A DNA stretch of 48,958 nucleotides from an uncultured Clostridia bacterium (GCA_944336475.1 CALVLD010000016.1:1-48958), one strand, 5' to 3'. Numbered from the stretch's first letter, positions 1 to 7,986 are shown. Notes: generated by a model not told the origin, from the letters alone. Translations and numbers: made by a program.

Positions 1-2
1 AC

Positions 3-608
3 GAGGACAGCGAGGAAACGGGCGAAGATGTTACCCGTGACGACAGTTGGAACTATGCGGATATTCTCTGGAACGGTGTTCGTGCCGATGCGGTGCAAGC
101 TGCCTTTGACAAGCTCAGTTACAAGGAGCAGACCTATCTTGAAAAACGAAATGCGATCTGCATGACCTGCGGACGTGTCAGTTCATGGGAGGAACGCCCC
201 ACCTTTGAAGATTTGGCGGTCATGTTTGAGGGCAGCACAGCCAGCGGCGCAGAGCGAGCTTATAAGAAAGCTCTGGACAAGCTGACGGGACATCTGGTAG
301 ATGCCGGTGTCCTCGGTGTTGTGGAATTGAAGCTGATCGAGAAAAACAAAAAAATCGCCGCCGCTGCATACGAGTACAAAGCGGTACATCGGTATGCAAG
401 CGACGATGATGAATGGGGAGAAATACGATTTGACTTTTCTGCCGGAACAGCGCAGATCGTAAAACTTGCAGACGGCGATACGAGCAGAACGAACGTCTTT
501 GCAAAAATCGCAATCCGCAAAATTCTGAAACTCTCTATGAACGAGCTTCCGAAGAAATTGACGATTCCCTTTGAGTTGGAATTGGAGAAAATACGGTACG
601 GGGGCTGA
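3..608 (+). CDS. Sigma-70-like protein of an integrative element, 3' part only
   Basis: The reading frame is open to the left edge, so the N-terminus lies outside the window; 201 residues are visible. The segment LSYKEQTYLEKRNAICMTCG followed by TFEDLAVMFEGSTASGAERA resembles the C-terminal half of sigma-70-like regulators carried by clostridial integrative and mobilizable elements, where a region-4-like helix-turn-helix (FEDLAVMFEGSTASGAERAYKKALDKL) would contact DNA. The tail (WGEIRFDF, KLADGDTSRTNVFAKIAIR) looks conserved in these proteins but has no known function. A GTG at 93 could be taken as a start, but coding similarity continues upstream of it. Identity is from recall of family members, not a search; the HTH reading is moderate and the sigma label is tentative. 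Confidence 0.5.
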   Translation, partial: EDSEETGEDVTRDDSWNYADILWNGVRADAVQAAFDKLSYKEQTYLEKRNAICMTCGRVSSWEERPTFEDLAVMFEGSTASGAERAYKKALDKLTGHLVDAGVLGVVELKLIEKNKKIAAAAYEYKAVHRYASDDDEWGEIRFDFSAGTAQIVKLADGDTSRTNVFAKIAIRKILKLSMNELPKKLTIPFELELEKIRYGG

Positions 609-1176
609 TCGCTGCGGCGGGTTTTTATATACCTCTTGCTCCCCCGTTGGCACAGCAAATCTTTCCGCACAGCTTCAAGATTTCCTATGCCAACTACACC
701 CGAACAGCCGGATTTTGCTCATAGCAAATTCCTTGTTTTTTGTAGCTTACAGCCCACAAAATCCGCCTGTTCTGCTGCCGCCGAAAAGTGTCTGTCGAGC
801 ATGGGACAGCCCCTTTCCAGCGTCAGCGGTCGCAAAAGGTATAACACACTAGACTTTGCAAGCAAAATCGTGTGCCAACAGGGATGCTTCTCGCCCCTAT
901 TGGAAACCCAGAGCCAAGGGATTTCACCCCTCTGGACACCCCGCATATTTTCCTCGAAAATGGTACCCAAACTGTAAAAATGCAGTTTGCTACCTTTCCT
1001 CAGAAAATACAAAACCGCTGTAATCTCCATCCTTGCGTGGATGAAAAATTACAGCGGTTTTCATTTTGCCTCACTCATTGAAAACTGCGTTTAATTCGTT
1101 TGGCAATGGAACGCACGGCGCAGATTCACTCCGTTCAACGCTATGCCTGGCATTCCATAGTTTGAAGTGCTGTCGA
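609..1176. other. Non-coding stretch of mobile-element type
   Basis: This 568-base gap has no convincing gene. Minus-strand frames of about 100-150 codons exist but lack a ribosome-binding site and have erratic composition. The order (sigma-like gene, then a long untranslated stretch) resembles the stretch before relaxase genes in clostridial mobilizable elements, but no relaxase follows here. The only strong structure is the hairpin at 1011-1061. Confidence 0.4.
1011..1061. terminator. Long perfect hairpin, probably a bidirectional terminator
   Basis: Arms aaaaccgctgtaat (1011-1024) and attacagcggtttt (1048-1061) are perfect 14-base complements. A smaller inner stem (catcc/ggatg) sits between them. 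The A-rich 5' flank and T-rich 3' flank allow termination in either direction. It lies between the sigma-like gene and the leftward acetyltransferase genes. Confidence 0.6.
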
Positions 1177-1689
1177 TTAGTGTTCGCTTATATAACTAAC
1201 AAAATCCTTTTCAACCAACTCGTAATCCACCGACGATTGAAGCCGTCCGAGTTGGTCTTTCCAAGAGTCGATATTGGTTCGCACCTTGCGGAATCCAAGT
1301 GCTTCGTAAACGTGCTGCGCTCTTGTGTTCGTTAAGTTGGTGTCGAGGACGATTTTAGAACAGCCGTTTCGGAACAACCAACCAATCAGCATACTCAAAA
1401 CCTTTCTGCCGACACCACGGTTCTGACAATCAGTTTCGCAGATCTTAATGCCGATTTCTGCAACACCATCAGACACATTGCGGTAATTGCACTCACCAAT
1501 CAAACGGTCGCTTTCTTCAATAACCATACGACCGTTACCAAGTCCTTTTACAACTTCATCCTCGGTCGTTCCCAGCCCGTTAGGAAAACCGGCGTGTGCC
1601 ATCACAGCACCGTCATTCCACCAAGCGGCAAGCTGTTTCGCATCGTCAACTTCGGCTTGACGGATTGTTAAGTTCTCATATTGTATCAT
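1177..1689 (-). CDS. GNAT family N-acetyltransferase
   Basis: A 170-residue single-domain GNAT enzyme that would transfer acetyl from acetyl-CoA to an amine; the substrate cannot be told. The acetyl-CoA loop is visible as QNRGVGRKVL, preceded by the beta-4 strand EIGIKICE, and the C-terminal ARVYEALGF-like signature appears as AQHVYEALGFRKV. I chose the ATG at 1689: the in-frame ATG 24 bases upstream would place the strong AGGAG ribosome site inside the gene. It is the last gene of a leftward run of acetyltransferases, 63 bases after the tandem-GNAT gene. Confidence 0.85.
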   Translation of the reverse strand: MIQYENLTIRQAEVDDAKQLAAWWNDGAVMAHAGFPNGLGTTEDEVVKGLGNGRMVIEESDRLIGECNYRNVSDGVAEIGIKICETDCQNRGVGRKVLSMLIGWLFRNGCSKIVLDTNLTNTRAQHVYEALGFRKVRTNIDSWKDQLGRLQSSVDYELVEKDFVSYISEH

Positions 1690-1713
1690 AATTATCTCCT
1701 GTTTTTGAATCAA

Positions 1714-1741
1714 GCGGCGACTCGGCGCACCAAATCGCCGC
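1714..1741 (-). repeat. GC-rich hairpin between two GNAT genes
   Basis: gcggcga (1714-1720) pairs with tcgccgc (1735-1741). It lies in the 63-base gap between two acetyltransferase genes. There is no clear T-run, so it may be a processing or stability element rather than a terminator. Confidence 0.35.
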
Positions 1742-1752
1742 CCTTTCGTTAG

Positions 1753-2682
1753 TTATTCAATGTGTGCGAAAGTTGTACCCAAGGCAATGTCAAAGCCAAG
1801 TGCTTGATACATCTTTTCATCACACGGGGCACAGCATACCGTTAAGCTCGATATGCCATTATCCTTGCACCAAGCCTGTGCAGCCTGCGCTAATTTACGA
1901 GCAACACCTTTGCCACGGAAAGCTGGTTCGATGTAAAAATCCTCATATACTCCCGTATCGGAGCAAGAGAACGTGGAATAGCATTTAGCAACGCTACACA
2001 TACCGACAGCACGGCATCCACGCTTTGCAACAAAGAAGGTGGTCTTGCCGTCTTTGATCGCTTGCTGAAGCTGTTTCTGCATTTCCTCCGTGAGCGATTC
2101 TTCACCGATGTCTTTTTTGAAGCCGTTTTCCAATTTCAATAGCTGCCAATCGGTTGGATTGTCCAAGACCTCTACGGTGAAAGGCGTTTCATCGTTTGGT
2201 GGCAAAATCATCAACGGCTCGCCCCATTCGTCAACACCGTTCTCAATGAAACCTACACTTTTCCAAAAGCGCAGGCGGCGATCATTACTGCCATAATTCA
2301 ATTCGGCATAGAGTGCGCCGTATTCCTCTGCCCAATTCAACAAAACTTTGGCACATTCTTTGCCTGTACCGTTTCCACGATATTCCGGATACACGCAGTA
2401 TTCCATAATGAAGCATTTGCCATCCTCGGAGGTGTAGATCACCGGCAAGGCAAAGCCTATGTCTTGTCCGTTCCTTTGAAAGAATAGGTAGTAGCACCGA
2501 TCTTGCGGTCTGTCGTGGATCTCCTGCATCGTGGATCGGTATTCATCACCGAGGAAGTAATCTCTTTCCTCTGCGTTTGGGTCGGGAAACATATCCCGTT
2601 TGTAATAGGTGTGAAGCTGCTCCCAAAAGAGTGCAACGTCGTTTTCCGTGATCGCTTCACGGATGGTGATTTGGTTTTCCAT
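1753..2682 (-). CDS. Tandem GNAT acetyltransferase with two domains
   Basis: 309 residues made of two GNAT domains in series. The first (about 1-160) shows the acetyl-CoA loop YRGNGTGKECAKVLL and LRFWKSVGF; the second (about 165-309) shows FRGKGVARKLAQAAQ and EKMYQALGF. Both loops look intact, so both halves may bind acetyl-CoA. The start at 2682 follows a good GGAGGA site. Substrate unknown; family members include detoxifying and protein-modifying enzymes. It is separated from the upstream NTF2-like gene by 186 bases with a hairpin, so it may have its own promoter. Confidence 0.85.
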   Translation of the reverse strand: MENQITIREAITENDVALFWEQLHTYYKRDMFPDPNAEERDYFLGDEYRSTMQEIHDRPQDRCYYLFFQRNGQDIGFALPVIYTSEDGKCFIMEYCVYPEYRGNGTGKECAKVLLNWAEEYGALYAELNYGSNDRRLRFWKSVGFIENGVDEWGEPLMILPPNDETPFTVEVLDNPTDWQLLKLENGFKKDIGEESLTEEMQKQLQQAIKDGKTTFFVAKRGCRAVGMCSVAKCYSTFSCSDTGVYEDFYIEPAFRGKGVARKLAQAAQAWCKDNGISSLTVCCAPCDEKMYQALGFDIALGTTFAHIE

Positions 2683-2706
2683 TTCGTTTCCTCCAAAATT
2701 TTATTC

Positions 2707-2732
2707 GGAGGGTTAGGAAGCGTGAACCCTCC
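2707..2732 (-). terminator. Hairpin after the NTF2-like gene
   Basis: ggagggtt (2707-2714) pairs perfectly with aaccctcc (2725-2732). Read leftwards it is followed by an A/T-rich tract ending in TTTT, so it could end the upstream part of the leftward operon. A second small stem (aacactt/aagtgtt, 2788-2805) lies before it. Confidence 0.45.
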
Positions 2733-2868
2733 ATACACGACTCATTTTCATAAAAAACCACCCTTTCTGTTTCGTATTTGTACTCAAAACACTTGTGTAA
2801 GTGTTGATACCAAGTTGATTTCAAAATTTACTTAATTATTTCATTTTGCTCTTTACAAAAATATTAGA

Positions 2869-3243
2869 TCAAAGCGAATGTATTCTTCTCCCAATCTTCA
2901 TATCTTGCCGCCACTTTGGAGCTTCGCCATCGTCTGCCCAATACTCGTCCATAGCGACAATCTTATCGTCTTTCAGCTTGATGAAGGACGTAACGTGGAA
3001 AGAAGCGGAGCGATCCTTGGGATATACCCGTGTAGCGGTGATAATCATATCGTCCGTCGTGACGATCTTTTCAACCTCGCCATCCCAATCACCGGGATAC
3101 TCGCAGTTGGCTCTTATAAATTCCTCGACCGTGAAATGCTCGTTGGAGCAATGCCAATTCACATAAGCATCGGCGTGGAAATATTCTCTTATCTCGTCTG
3201 CTCTCTGAGCGAGAACGTCAGACCAAAACTGTTGTATGTTCAT
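2869..3243 (-). CDS. NTF2-like / SnoaL-fold protein
   Basis: 124 residues with the look of the nuclear transport factor 2 superfamily: an N-terminal helix (IQQFWSDVLAQRADEIREYF), then HADAYVNWHCSNEHFTVEEF, a central strand pair and the final strand DDKIVAMDEYWADDGEAPKW. That last stretch (MDEYWxDDGEAPxWR) is typical of a small clostridial subgroup. The role is unknown; the fold hosts both enzymes and binding proteins. Its ATG overlaps the TGA of the upstream gene by four bases (ATGA), so the two are translationally coupled. Confidence 0.75.
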   Translation of the reverse strand: MNIQQFWSDVLAQRADEIREYFHADAYVNWHCSNEHFTVEEFIRANCEYPGDWDGEVEKIVTTDDMIITATRVYPKDRSASFHVTSFIKLKDDKIVAMDEYWADDGEAPKWRQDMKIGRRIHSL

Positions 3244-3788
3244 AACAAATGTCCATCCATAATGTTCTGTAATGCGTCAATAAGCTTGCCGTAATGCTTC
3301 TTTAACCTTTCGCTTTCGGTATATACTGCATCAAAGCGGATAAGACGATCTACGATATGCTCTGAGACAATACTCTTGTAATCTGCGGTATCTTCATATC
3401 TGCGTATTATCAAATTACCTCTTGATTCCTCGTCAAGAAGGCGCAAATATAGATCGTTAATGGCGATTTCACGGATAACAGCGACTTCATTTTCACTGAC
3501 AAGCTCGGGACTCCATGATGTCATTCCTCGCATAAATCCCTCATCGTTGATCTCATAGATCGAACACTCTTTATCTTTGAATAACAACCGGAAGGCACCG
3601 GGATAGCATTCCATAATAACGGGGATACCATTTTCTTCGCTGATAATAAAGTCAAAATCATCATGGGGCGCACCAAATAGAAGCCCAGTGACCACATTTT
3701 CGATAGCATATACATATGGCTTTTTGTGCGTAGAAACCTGCGGTTTCAATTTTTTAAGACCTGCGGTTTTTGATATATGGTAAAGCAT
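3240..3788 (-). CDS. Unknown protein starting LYHISKTAGLKKLKPQVSTH
   Basis: 182 residues, not assigned. The opening MLYHISKTAGLKKLKP, followed by STHKKPYVYAIENV, is a pattern found in small proteins of Bacillota that act on or bind nucleotides or ribose, but I cannot confirm a family. There is no signal peptide or membrane segment. The C-terminal half is helical and charged. It sits two bases after the stop of the upstream GNAT gene and overlaps the downstream NTF2-like gene by ATGA, so it is firmly part of the operon. Confidence 0.6.
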   Translation of the reverse strand: MLYHISKTAGLKKLKPQVSTHKKPYVYAIENVVTGLLFGAPHDDFDFIISEENGIPVIMECYPGAFRLLFKDKECSIYEINDEGFMRGMTSWSPELVSENEVAVIREIAINDLYLRLLDEESRGNLIIRRYEDTADYKSIVSEHIVDRLIRFDAVYTESERLKKHYGKLIDALQNIMDGHLL

Positions 3789-3790
3789 AC

Positions 3791-4357
3791 TTATCTCTCC
3801 AATCTGAAGGTCAATCCATCATATTCCTGCCCGTGAACCTCTCGTGTACCTATGTTGCGGTTGCACTCTATAAAGCCGAGCTTTTCAGCACAGCGGAGCA
3901 TACGGACGTTACCCGACCAAGTTTGTGTGTAAAGCTCGTCCACGCCGTTCTCAAAGTAGTAACTCATAAAGGCACGGAGAGAGTTTGTGCCAATGCCGTT
4001 ACCCCACACGTCGGGTTCGCAAATATCAATACCGATAGCACGATAAACGGTCTGACCGTCCTTGATCTCGCCAATCCATTCGTAGTTCTCGTCAATGGGG
4101 TAGGAGCTTACCCATCCAACGTGCCTGCCGTTCCATTCGATTTCAAACTTCCAACGGCGAACATCGTCGGGCAGGTCTTTCACAGACTCATAGTATTCAC
4201 GCCATGACGTGCGCTCGGTTTCCTCGTCCGATTCGATAGGCTCCCACGGTGCATCCGTATTCGACCACTCGGTTTCGGTGGTGAACCAACGCACATAGTC
4301 CTCAATGTCGGACTCTATCATATCCCGAAGGATGATGTTTTCAAATTTGATTTCCAT
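3791..4357 (-). CDS. GNAT acetyltransferase, RimJ/RimL-like
   Basis: 188 residues. The opening IKFENIILRDMIESDIEDYVRW is typical of RimJ/RimL-type GNAT enzymes, and the acetyl-CoA loop is seen as EPDVWGNGIGTNSLRAF, followed by WSGNVRMLRCAEKLGF. Related enzymes modify ribosomal N-termini or aminoglycosides; the substrate here is unknown. A GAGGA site precedes the ATG, inside the end of the upstream gene, which it overlaps by 17 bases. Confidence 0.85.
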   Translation of the reverse strand: MEIKFENIILRDMIESDIEDYVRWFTTETEWSNTDAPWEPIESDEETERTSWREYYESVKDLPDDVRRWKFEIEWNGRHVGWVSSYPIDENYEWIGEIKDGQTVYRAIGIDICEPDVWGNGIGTNSLRAFMSYYFENGVDELYTQTWSGNVRMLRCAEKLGFIECNRNIGTREVHGQEYDGLTFRLER

Positions 4358-4865
4358 GTTTCCTCCAATCTTCCTTCAGCAGACCGTAGAAGTACAGGTC
4401 TGCCCAGTTGCCGTGGTTATCCTTTGTCTGGTTCCGTTGGATGCCCTCAAGCTGCATACCCAACTTTTTCATCAGTCCGACAGACTTCACGGCATCGATT
4501 GCTTCAGCAAAAACCTTATGGGCGTTCAGCTCTCCAAAGGCATAATCAATCACAGCTCTGCAGGATTCGTATGCGTATCCTTGTCGCCAAAAGCTGCGGT
4601 TGTAGATCCAGCCCATTTCATATACACCCTCGTAGGCTTCGTTGAACAGGATGTAACCTATCATTTTGCCGCTTTCCTTGTGAACCGCTGCCACAGCACC
4701 TTTTCTTTCAATGCAGAAAGAAATCAAAAACTTCTCCGTTTTATCAAAGTCGTATGCCAGTTCGCAGTTCTCCATGGTTTCATCATCACCGAAGATTTCG
4801 TGCAGATCAGCGGCATCCTCCGGTGTGAAATCACGAATTATCATTCGTGGTGTTTCTATGTACAT
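4341..4865 (-). CDS. GNAT acetyltransferase, RimJ/RimL-like
   Basis: 174 residues. IETPRMIIRDFTPEDAADLHEIF is a classic RimJ/RimL-type N-terminus; SFWRQGYAYESCRAVIDYAF is the acetyl-CoA binding loop, and LMKKLGMQLEGIQRNQ plus DLYFYGLLKEDW complete the pattern. The substrate is not predictable. A site of AGAGGGA lies before the ATG. It overlaps the next gene of the run. Confidence 0.87.
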   Translation of the reverse strand: MYIETPRMIIRDFTPEDAADLHEIFGDDETMENCELAYDFDKTEKFLISFCIERKGAVAAVHKESGKMIGYILFNEAYEGVYEMGWIYNRSFWRQGYAYESCRAVIDYAFGELNAHKVFAEAIDAVKSVGLMKKLGMQLEGIQRNQTKDNHGNWADLYFYGLLKEDWRKHGNQI

Positions 4866-4876
4866 TTTTATCCCTC

Positions 4877-5365
4877 TTAATAATCAAATTCATGTTCGCC
4901 GACCGTAATTGTCTGCGTGAGCTTTTCGCCTTGGTATGGCTTGCGAATCTCAATCAGATTCAAAACTGTATAACCACGCTTGCGCAGAAATTCGATCATG
5001 CGGTGATTGTTGGGGTGAACGTAGTTGTAAACGGTATCATCGCCATAAGAAGCGGCGATTTCTTCCGCTTTGCTGTGCAGAGCAGTAGCAACACCGTGAC
5101 GACGGTATTCCTTTTTGACAAAGATGGACTCCACCCACACGACCTCGCTATCAATACGGCAGACCACATAACCTGCGTATTCACCATCTATAAGAGCCGC
5201 AAACACCGGAAACTTGGCAGAAAGATATTCTTCCATTTCCTCACGTCCGGCGTCAATGTTCGGCTTGGATACAATGCCTTTATATGAACGCAAATCTACC
5301 CGAAACAGGGCAACCATTTCCGCAAGTGCGTTATTTACCTGTGTTACCTCTAATATCTCAACCAT
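4877..5365 (-). CDS. GNAT acetyltransferase
   Basis: 162 residues from the ATG at 5365, which is preceded by a strong AAGGAGGG site. Upstream in-frame codons reach into a terminator and are not used. The acetyl-CoA loop is KKEYRRHGVATALHSKAEEI; the C-terminal part is NNHRMIEFLRKRGYTVLNLIEIRKP. It is the first gene of the tight leftward run, 11 bases before the next. Substrate unknown. Confidence 0.86.
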   Translation of the reverse strand: MVEILEVTQVNNALAEMVALFRVDLRSYKGIVSKPNIDAGREEMEEYLSAKFPVFAALIDGEYAGYVVCRIDSEVVWVESIFVKKEYRRHGVATALHSKAEEIAASYGDDTVYNYVHPNNHRMIEFLRKRGYTVLNLIEIRKPYQGEKLTQTITVGEHEFDY

Positions 5366-5441
5366 AATTGCCCTCCTTGCGTATGGACATAAAATCACAT
5401 AATAATTATGCCACGAAAATGTGAAAAAATCTACCACATAT

Positions 5442-5490
5442 GCAAAAATCCCGCCCATCCCGACAAAATGTAGTGGTCAGAATGGGCGGG
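5442..5490 (-). terminator. Terminator of the DUF6061-like gene
   Basis: cccgcccat (5450-5458) pairs with atgggcggg (5482-5490); read leftwards the hairpin is followed by ATTTTTGC. It separates the DUF6061-like gene from the GNAT operon. Confidence 0.7.
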
Positions 5491-5496
5491 TGATGG

Positions 5497-5742
5497 TTAA
5501 TCAAGCGGCTTATACTCTGTTACAGTTCTTAAATATGCTTCGGGATCGCCGTTCAAAATAAGGTCTGCGTACTCCAAAGGAGCGTTGTAGATAAGATAAT
5601 CAAGCTCTGAGCGTTCGTACATATTGCGGGCAACCTCGTTCTCAACTGCAATCGTATCAATCGCAATCATGCTGCCATCGGTGTATTTCAGTTCCACACA
5701 GCAGTTATCAAAGTTATATTCGCAGGAAATCAGCTTTTTCAT
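5497..5742 (-). CDS. DUF6061-like small protein
   Basis: 81 residues. The sequence (KKLISCEYNFDNCCVELKYT, then DGSMIAIDTIAVENEVA and YERSELDYLIYNAPLEYADL) matches my memory of the DUF6061 family of short clostridial proteins often found in accessory regions. Function unknown. I chose the ATG at 5742, preceded by GGAGG; the frame also has a TTG upstream that overlaps this site. It has its own terminator. Confidence 0.65.
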   Translation of the reverse strand: MKKLISCEYNFDNCCVELKYTDGSMIAIDTIAVENEVARNMYERSELDYLIYNAPLEYADLILNGDPEAYLRTVTEYKPLD

Positions 5743-5805
5743 AGGGTTTACCTCCAAAATTGTATTGTTTGGAAGTAATGTAAGCGTGGGTTTAGTGTGG
5801 TATCT

Positions 5806-5949
5806 TTAAGTTTGGGAACCCCCCGTTTCCCACTTGCTGACGGCACGATTTGTGATGGCTCCGCAATGACGAGAGATATACGCCGCTACCTCCTGCTGAG
5901 AAAAACCGCAGGCCTTGCGAAGCTCCGTGAGCTTTGTTCCCAGATCCAT
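5806..5949 (-). pseudogene. Truncated HTH (XRE-type) repressor, N-terminus only
   Basis: 47 codons from the ATG at 5949, which has a strong AGGAGG site. They encode almost one complete XRE helix-turn-helix (LGTKLTELRKACGFSQQEVA, then NRAVSKWETGGSQ) and then stop. Repressors with this opening normally continue for at least 100-200 residues with a LexA-like or other C-terminal domain. The break falls right after the HTH and coincides with the edge of the GNAT island, so I infer a remnant cut by recombination. It is divergent from the DNA polymerase gene, the usual place for its regulator. Confidence 0.6.
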
Positions 5950-6047
5950 ATGCCCTCCTAGCATAACTTTTGCCGTATTATACCATGTGCCGATATGCAT
6001 TGCAACAGCCCATCAGAAAAAATCTATCAAAAAGAGAATAAATACCA

Positions 6048-6076
6048 TTGACAACTCTGAATAGGAGAATTATACT
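6048..6076 (+). promoter_or_regulatory. Promoter of the Y-family polymerase gene
   Basis: TTGACA (6048-6053), 17 bases, TATACT (6071-6076), a near-perfect sigma-A promoter 33 bases before the start codon. A loose inverted repeat aattat/ataatt (6068-6073 and 6086-6091) spans the -10 and could be an operator. I see no GAAC-N4-GTTC LexA box. Confidence 0.75.
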
Positions 6077-6109
6077 GGGCTCATCATAATTACAACTCAG
6101 GAGCTTATC

Positions 6110-7360
6110 ATGGGAAGAACCATACTGCATGTCGACATAAACAACTTCTATGCAAGCGTCGAGTGCCTTGAACATCCGGAATACCGCAATATGCCGCTTG
6201 CCGTTGGCGGAGATGAAAAGCTGCGTCACGGCATAGTGCTTGCAAAGAATAATATAGCAAAGGCATATGGTGTAAAGACCGCGGAGGCGTTGTGGCAGGC
6301 AAGGCAAAAATGCCCTCAGTTGGTAATAATGCCGCCGCAGTTTGAACTCTATTCAGAGTATTCTGCTCGTAGCCGAGAGATGCTCGGCCGCTATAGCGAT
6401 AGAGTGGAACCGTTCGGTATGGATGAGGCATGGATAGACATATCAACGTATGCTCCTACGGAGAAGGACGGAAAATGTATAGCCGATGAAATACGCCGAC
6501 GCTATCGAGACGAGTTGGGTATAACCGCCTCCGTCGGGGTCAGCTTCAACAAGGTGTTTGCCAAATTGGGCTCGGATATGAAAAAGCCAGACGCAACAAC
6601 AGTCATCTCACAAGAGAGCTTCAAGCAAACCGTGTGGGAGCTTCCTGTGGAGGATCTGCTGTTCGTAGGGCCATCTACAGCGAGGAAGCTCAGGCTGAGG
6701 GGAATTGACACCATAGGCCGGCTCGCCGTTGCGGACAAAGCGCTCATACGCTCATGGCTCGGTGCCAGCGGGGAAAAACTTCAGCGCTTTGCAAACGGTA
6801 TTGACGATTCTCCTGTAATGCCCAAAGGTGCGGAAGCGGTGATAAAGAGCATCGGCAACAGTACCACGCCGCCGAGGGACGTGGAATGCGAGGCGGATGC
6901 CGTAGCACTCCTTCAAGCTATGGCAGAGTGCGTAGCAGCAAGGCTGAGAAAGGAGCGCATGCTTTGCACCACGGTAGTACTCCATGTGCGCAAAGGAGAC
7001 CTGTACTCATTTGAAAGACAGACCGGGCTCCAACAGCCTACACGCATAGCTGTAGAACTCAGACGGGAGGCGGTAAGACTACTCAGAAACTCATGGGATA
7101 TGCATACGCCTATACGGTCACTCGGGGTGCGAGCAACAGGTCTTATTTCGGAAAATTCTCCCATACAGCTCAGCCTGTTCGAGGATGAGGCTGCTCGCAT
7201 ACGGCGAGAAAAGGCGGAACGTGTAATTGATGTCGTGCGTGAGCGTTACGGCAAGAATGCCATATCTCTGGGCGCAGCCGCATATGTAAAAGAACTCGGA
7301 CGCATACCAGACTTTGAAGATACACCTTTGAGCGATTGCGCATTTTACACAGGTATGTAG
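6110..7360 (+). CDS. Y-family translesion DNA polymerase (DinB/UmuC type)
   Basis: 416 residues. Error-prone DNA synthesis past lesions. The palm motif VDINNFYASVE holds metal ligand D9; MDEAWID supplies the catalytic D105/E106 pair; GVSFNKVFAKLGSDMKKPD is the typical Y-family finger/thumb signature. LPVEDLLFVGPSTARKLRLR is the helix-hairpin-helix. A beta-clamp motif QLSLF is at 353-357, followed by a 59-residue tail. The lineage is the UmuC/DinB group common in Clostridia rather than classical E. coli Pol IV. A consensus promoter lies just upstream, and the divergent regulator gene is broken. Confidence 0.93.
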   Translation: MGRTILHVDINNFYASVECLEHPEYRNMPLAVGGDEKLRHGIVLAKNNIAKAYGVKTAEALWQARQKCPQLVIMPPQFELYSEYSARSREMLGRYSDRVEPFGMDEAWIDISTYAPTEKDGKCIADEIRRRYRDELGITASVGVSFNKVFAKLGSDMKKPDATTVISQESFKQTVWELPVEDLLFVGPSTARKLRLRGIDTIGRLAVADKALIRSWLGASGEKLQRFANGIDDSPVMPKGAEAVIKSIGNSTTPPRDVECEADAVALLQAMAECVAARLRKERMLCTTVVLHVRKGDLYSFERQTGLQQPTRIAVELRREAVRLLRNSWDMHTPIRSLGVRATGLISENSPIQLSLFEDEAARIRREKAERVIDVVRERYGKNAISLGAAAYVKELGRIPDFEDTPLSDCAFYTGM

Positions 7361-7427
7361 GAGAATGAATCAAAACCGCAAGTTCTTCAAATAATACTCC
7401 TAACATCTTTCTTAAAGGAGGAAAATT

Positions 7428-7676
7428 ATGCAGCAAACAAACACGCAGACGGGCGTTGCATGGTATGCAGGTCAGCCCACGTCCCAGACTATCGACAACA
7501 AGGATCTGTCCGTTATACAGGACGAGATGTACTCCGAAGCGCTTGCATACAAGAAGTGTGCGGTCTACTCGGAATGGTTTGGCGATCAGAATTTGAAGAA
7601 CATGGCCGCCGCAGCCGCACAGCATCATAAGCAGCATTTCGATGCCCTGCAGGGTTATCTCGAAAGCCGCAAGTAA
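7428..7676 (+). CDS. Small spore-coat-like helical protein
   Basis: 82 residues, mostly helical, with KDLSVIQDEMYSEALAYKKC and AAAQHHKQHFDALQGYL. This resembles short ferritin-like/CotF-like coat proteins of Clostridia, which occur in pairs. The next gene, 10 bases downstream, is a clearer coat F protein. Ribosome site AAAGGAGG lies before the ATG. I infer synthesis in the mother cell during sporulation; no sigma-E/K promoter is certain. Confidence 0.65.
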   Translation: MQQTNTQTGVAWYAGQPTSQTIDNKDLSVIQDEMYSEALAYKKCAVYSEWFGDQNLKNMAAAAAQHHKQHFDALQGYLESRK

Positions 7677-7686
7677 GGAGGGAGCA

Positions 7687-7959
7687 ATGCCTAATATGTT
7701 TACGGAAAAAGAGCTTCTTACGGATATTCTCCATACGGAAAAGGAGATGACAAAGACCTATGCTTCTAACTGCACAGAGGTTGCCTGCCCACAGCTTCGG
7801 GCAATGCTTTTGCGCAACATGACGGAATGCTCCGAGGATCAGTTCTCAGTGTTTGAGCAGATGAAGCAAAGGAATTTCTATCCCACCAAGACGGCGCCTC
7901 AGCAGGAGGTGCAGACAGCAAAGCAGGCCATGCAGACCCTTAAAGGTGAGACATGGTGA
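7687..7959 (+). CDS. Spore coat protein, CotF family
   Basis: 90 residues from the ATG at 7687, which follows AAGGAGGGAG. The helices FTEKELLTDILHTEKEMTKT and CPQLRAMLLRNMTECSEDQF match the coat F domain, a ferritin-like helical bundle of spore coats. An earlier in-frame start would overlap the upstream gene and lacks a site. Followed by a strong terminator, so the two coat genes form one unit. Confidence 0.8.
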   Translation: MPNMFTEKELLTDILHTEKEMTKTYASNCTEVACPQLRAMLLRNMTECSEDQFSVFEQMKQRNFYPTKTAPQQEVQTAKQAMQTLKGETW

Positions 7960-7986
7960 CATAGCGCGAATATAGATAGGCTCTAA

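Noticed and set aside
719..1030. A 103-codon leftward frame left of the GNAT island.
   Set aside because: No ribosome site, and its start lies inside the hairpin at 1011-1061; the composition is that of non-coding mobile-element spacer.
1690..1752. Integron-like attC site between GNAT genes.
   Set aside because: The hairpin lacks proper GTTRRRY and RYYYAAC cores, gaps between other genes are too short for attC, and no integrase is visible.
6000..6110. LexA box before the Y-family polymerase.
   Set aside because: No GAAC-N4-GTTC and no RTWTCC-N5-GGAWAY site is present; only a loose inverted repeat around the -10.
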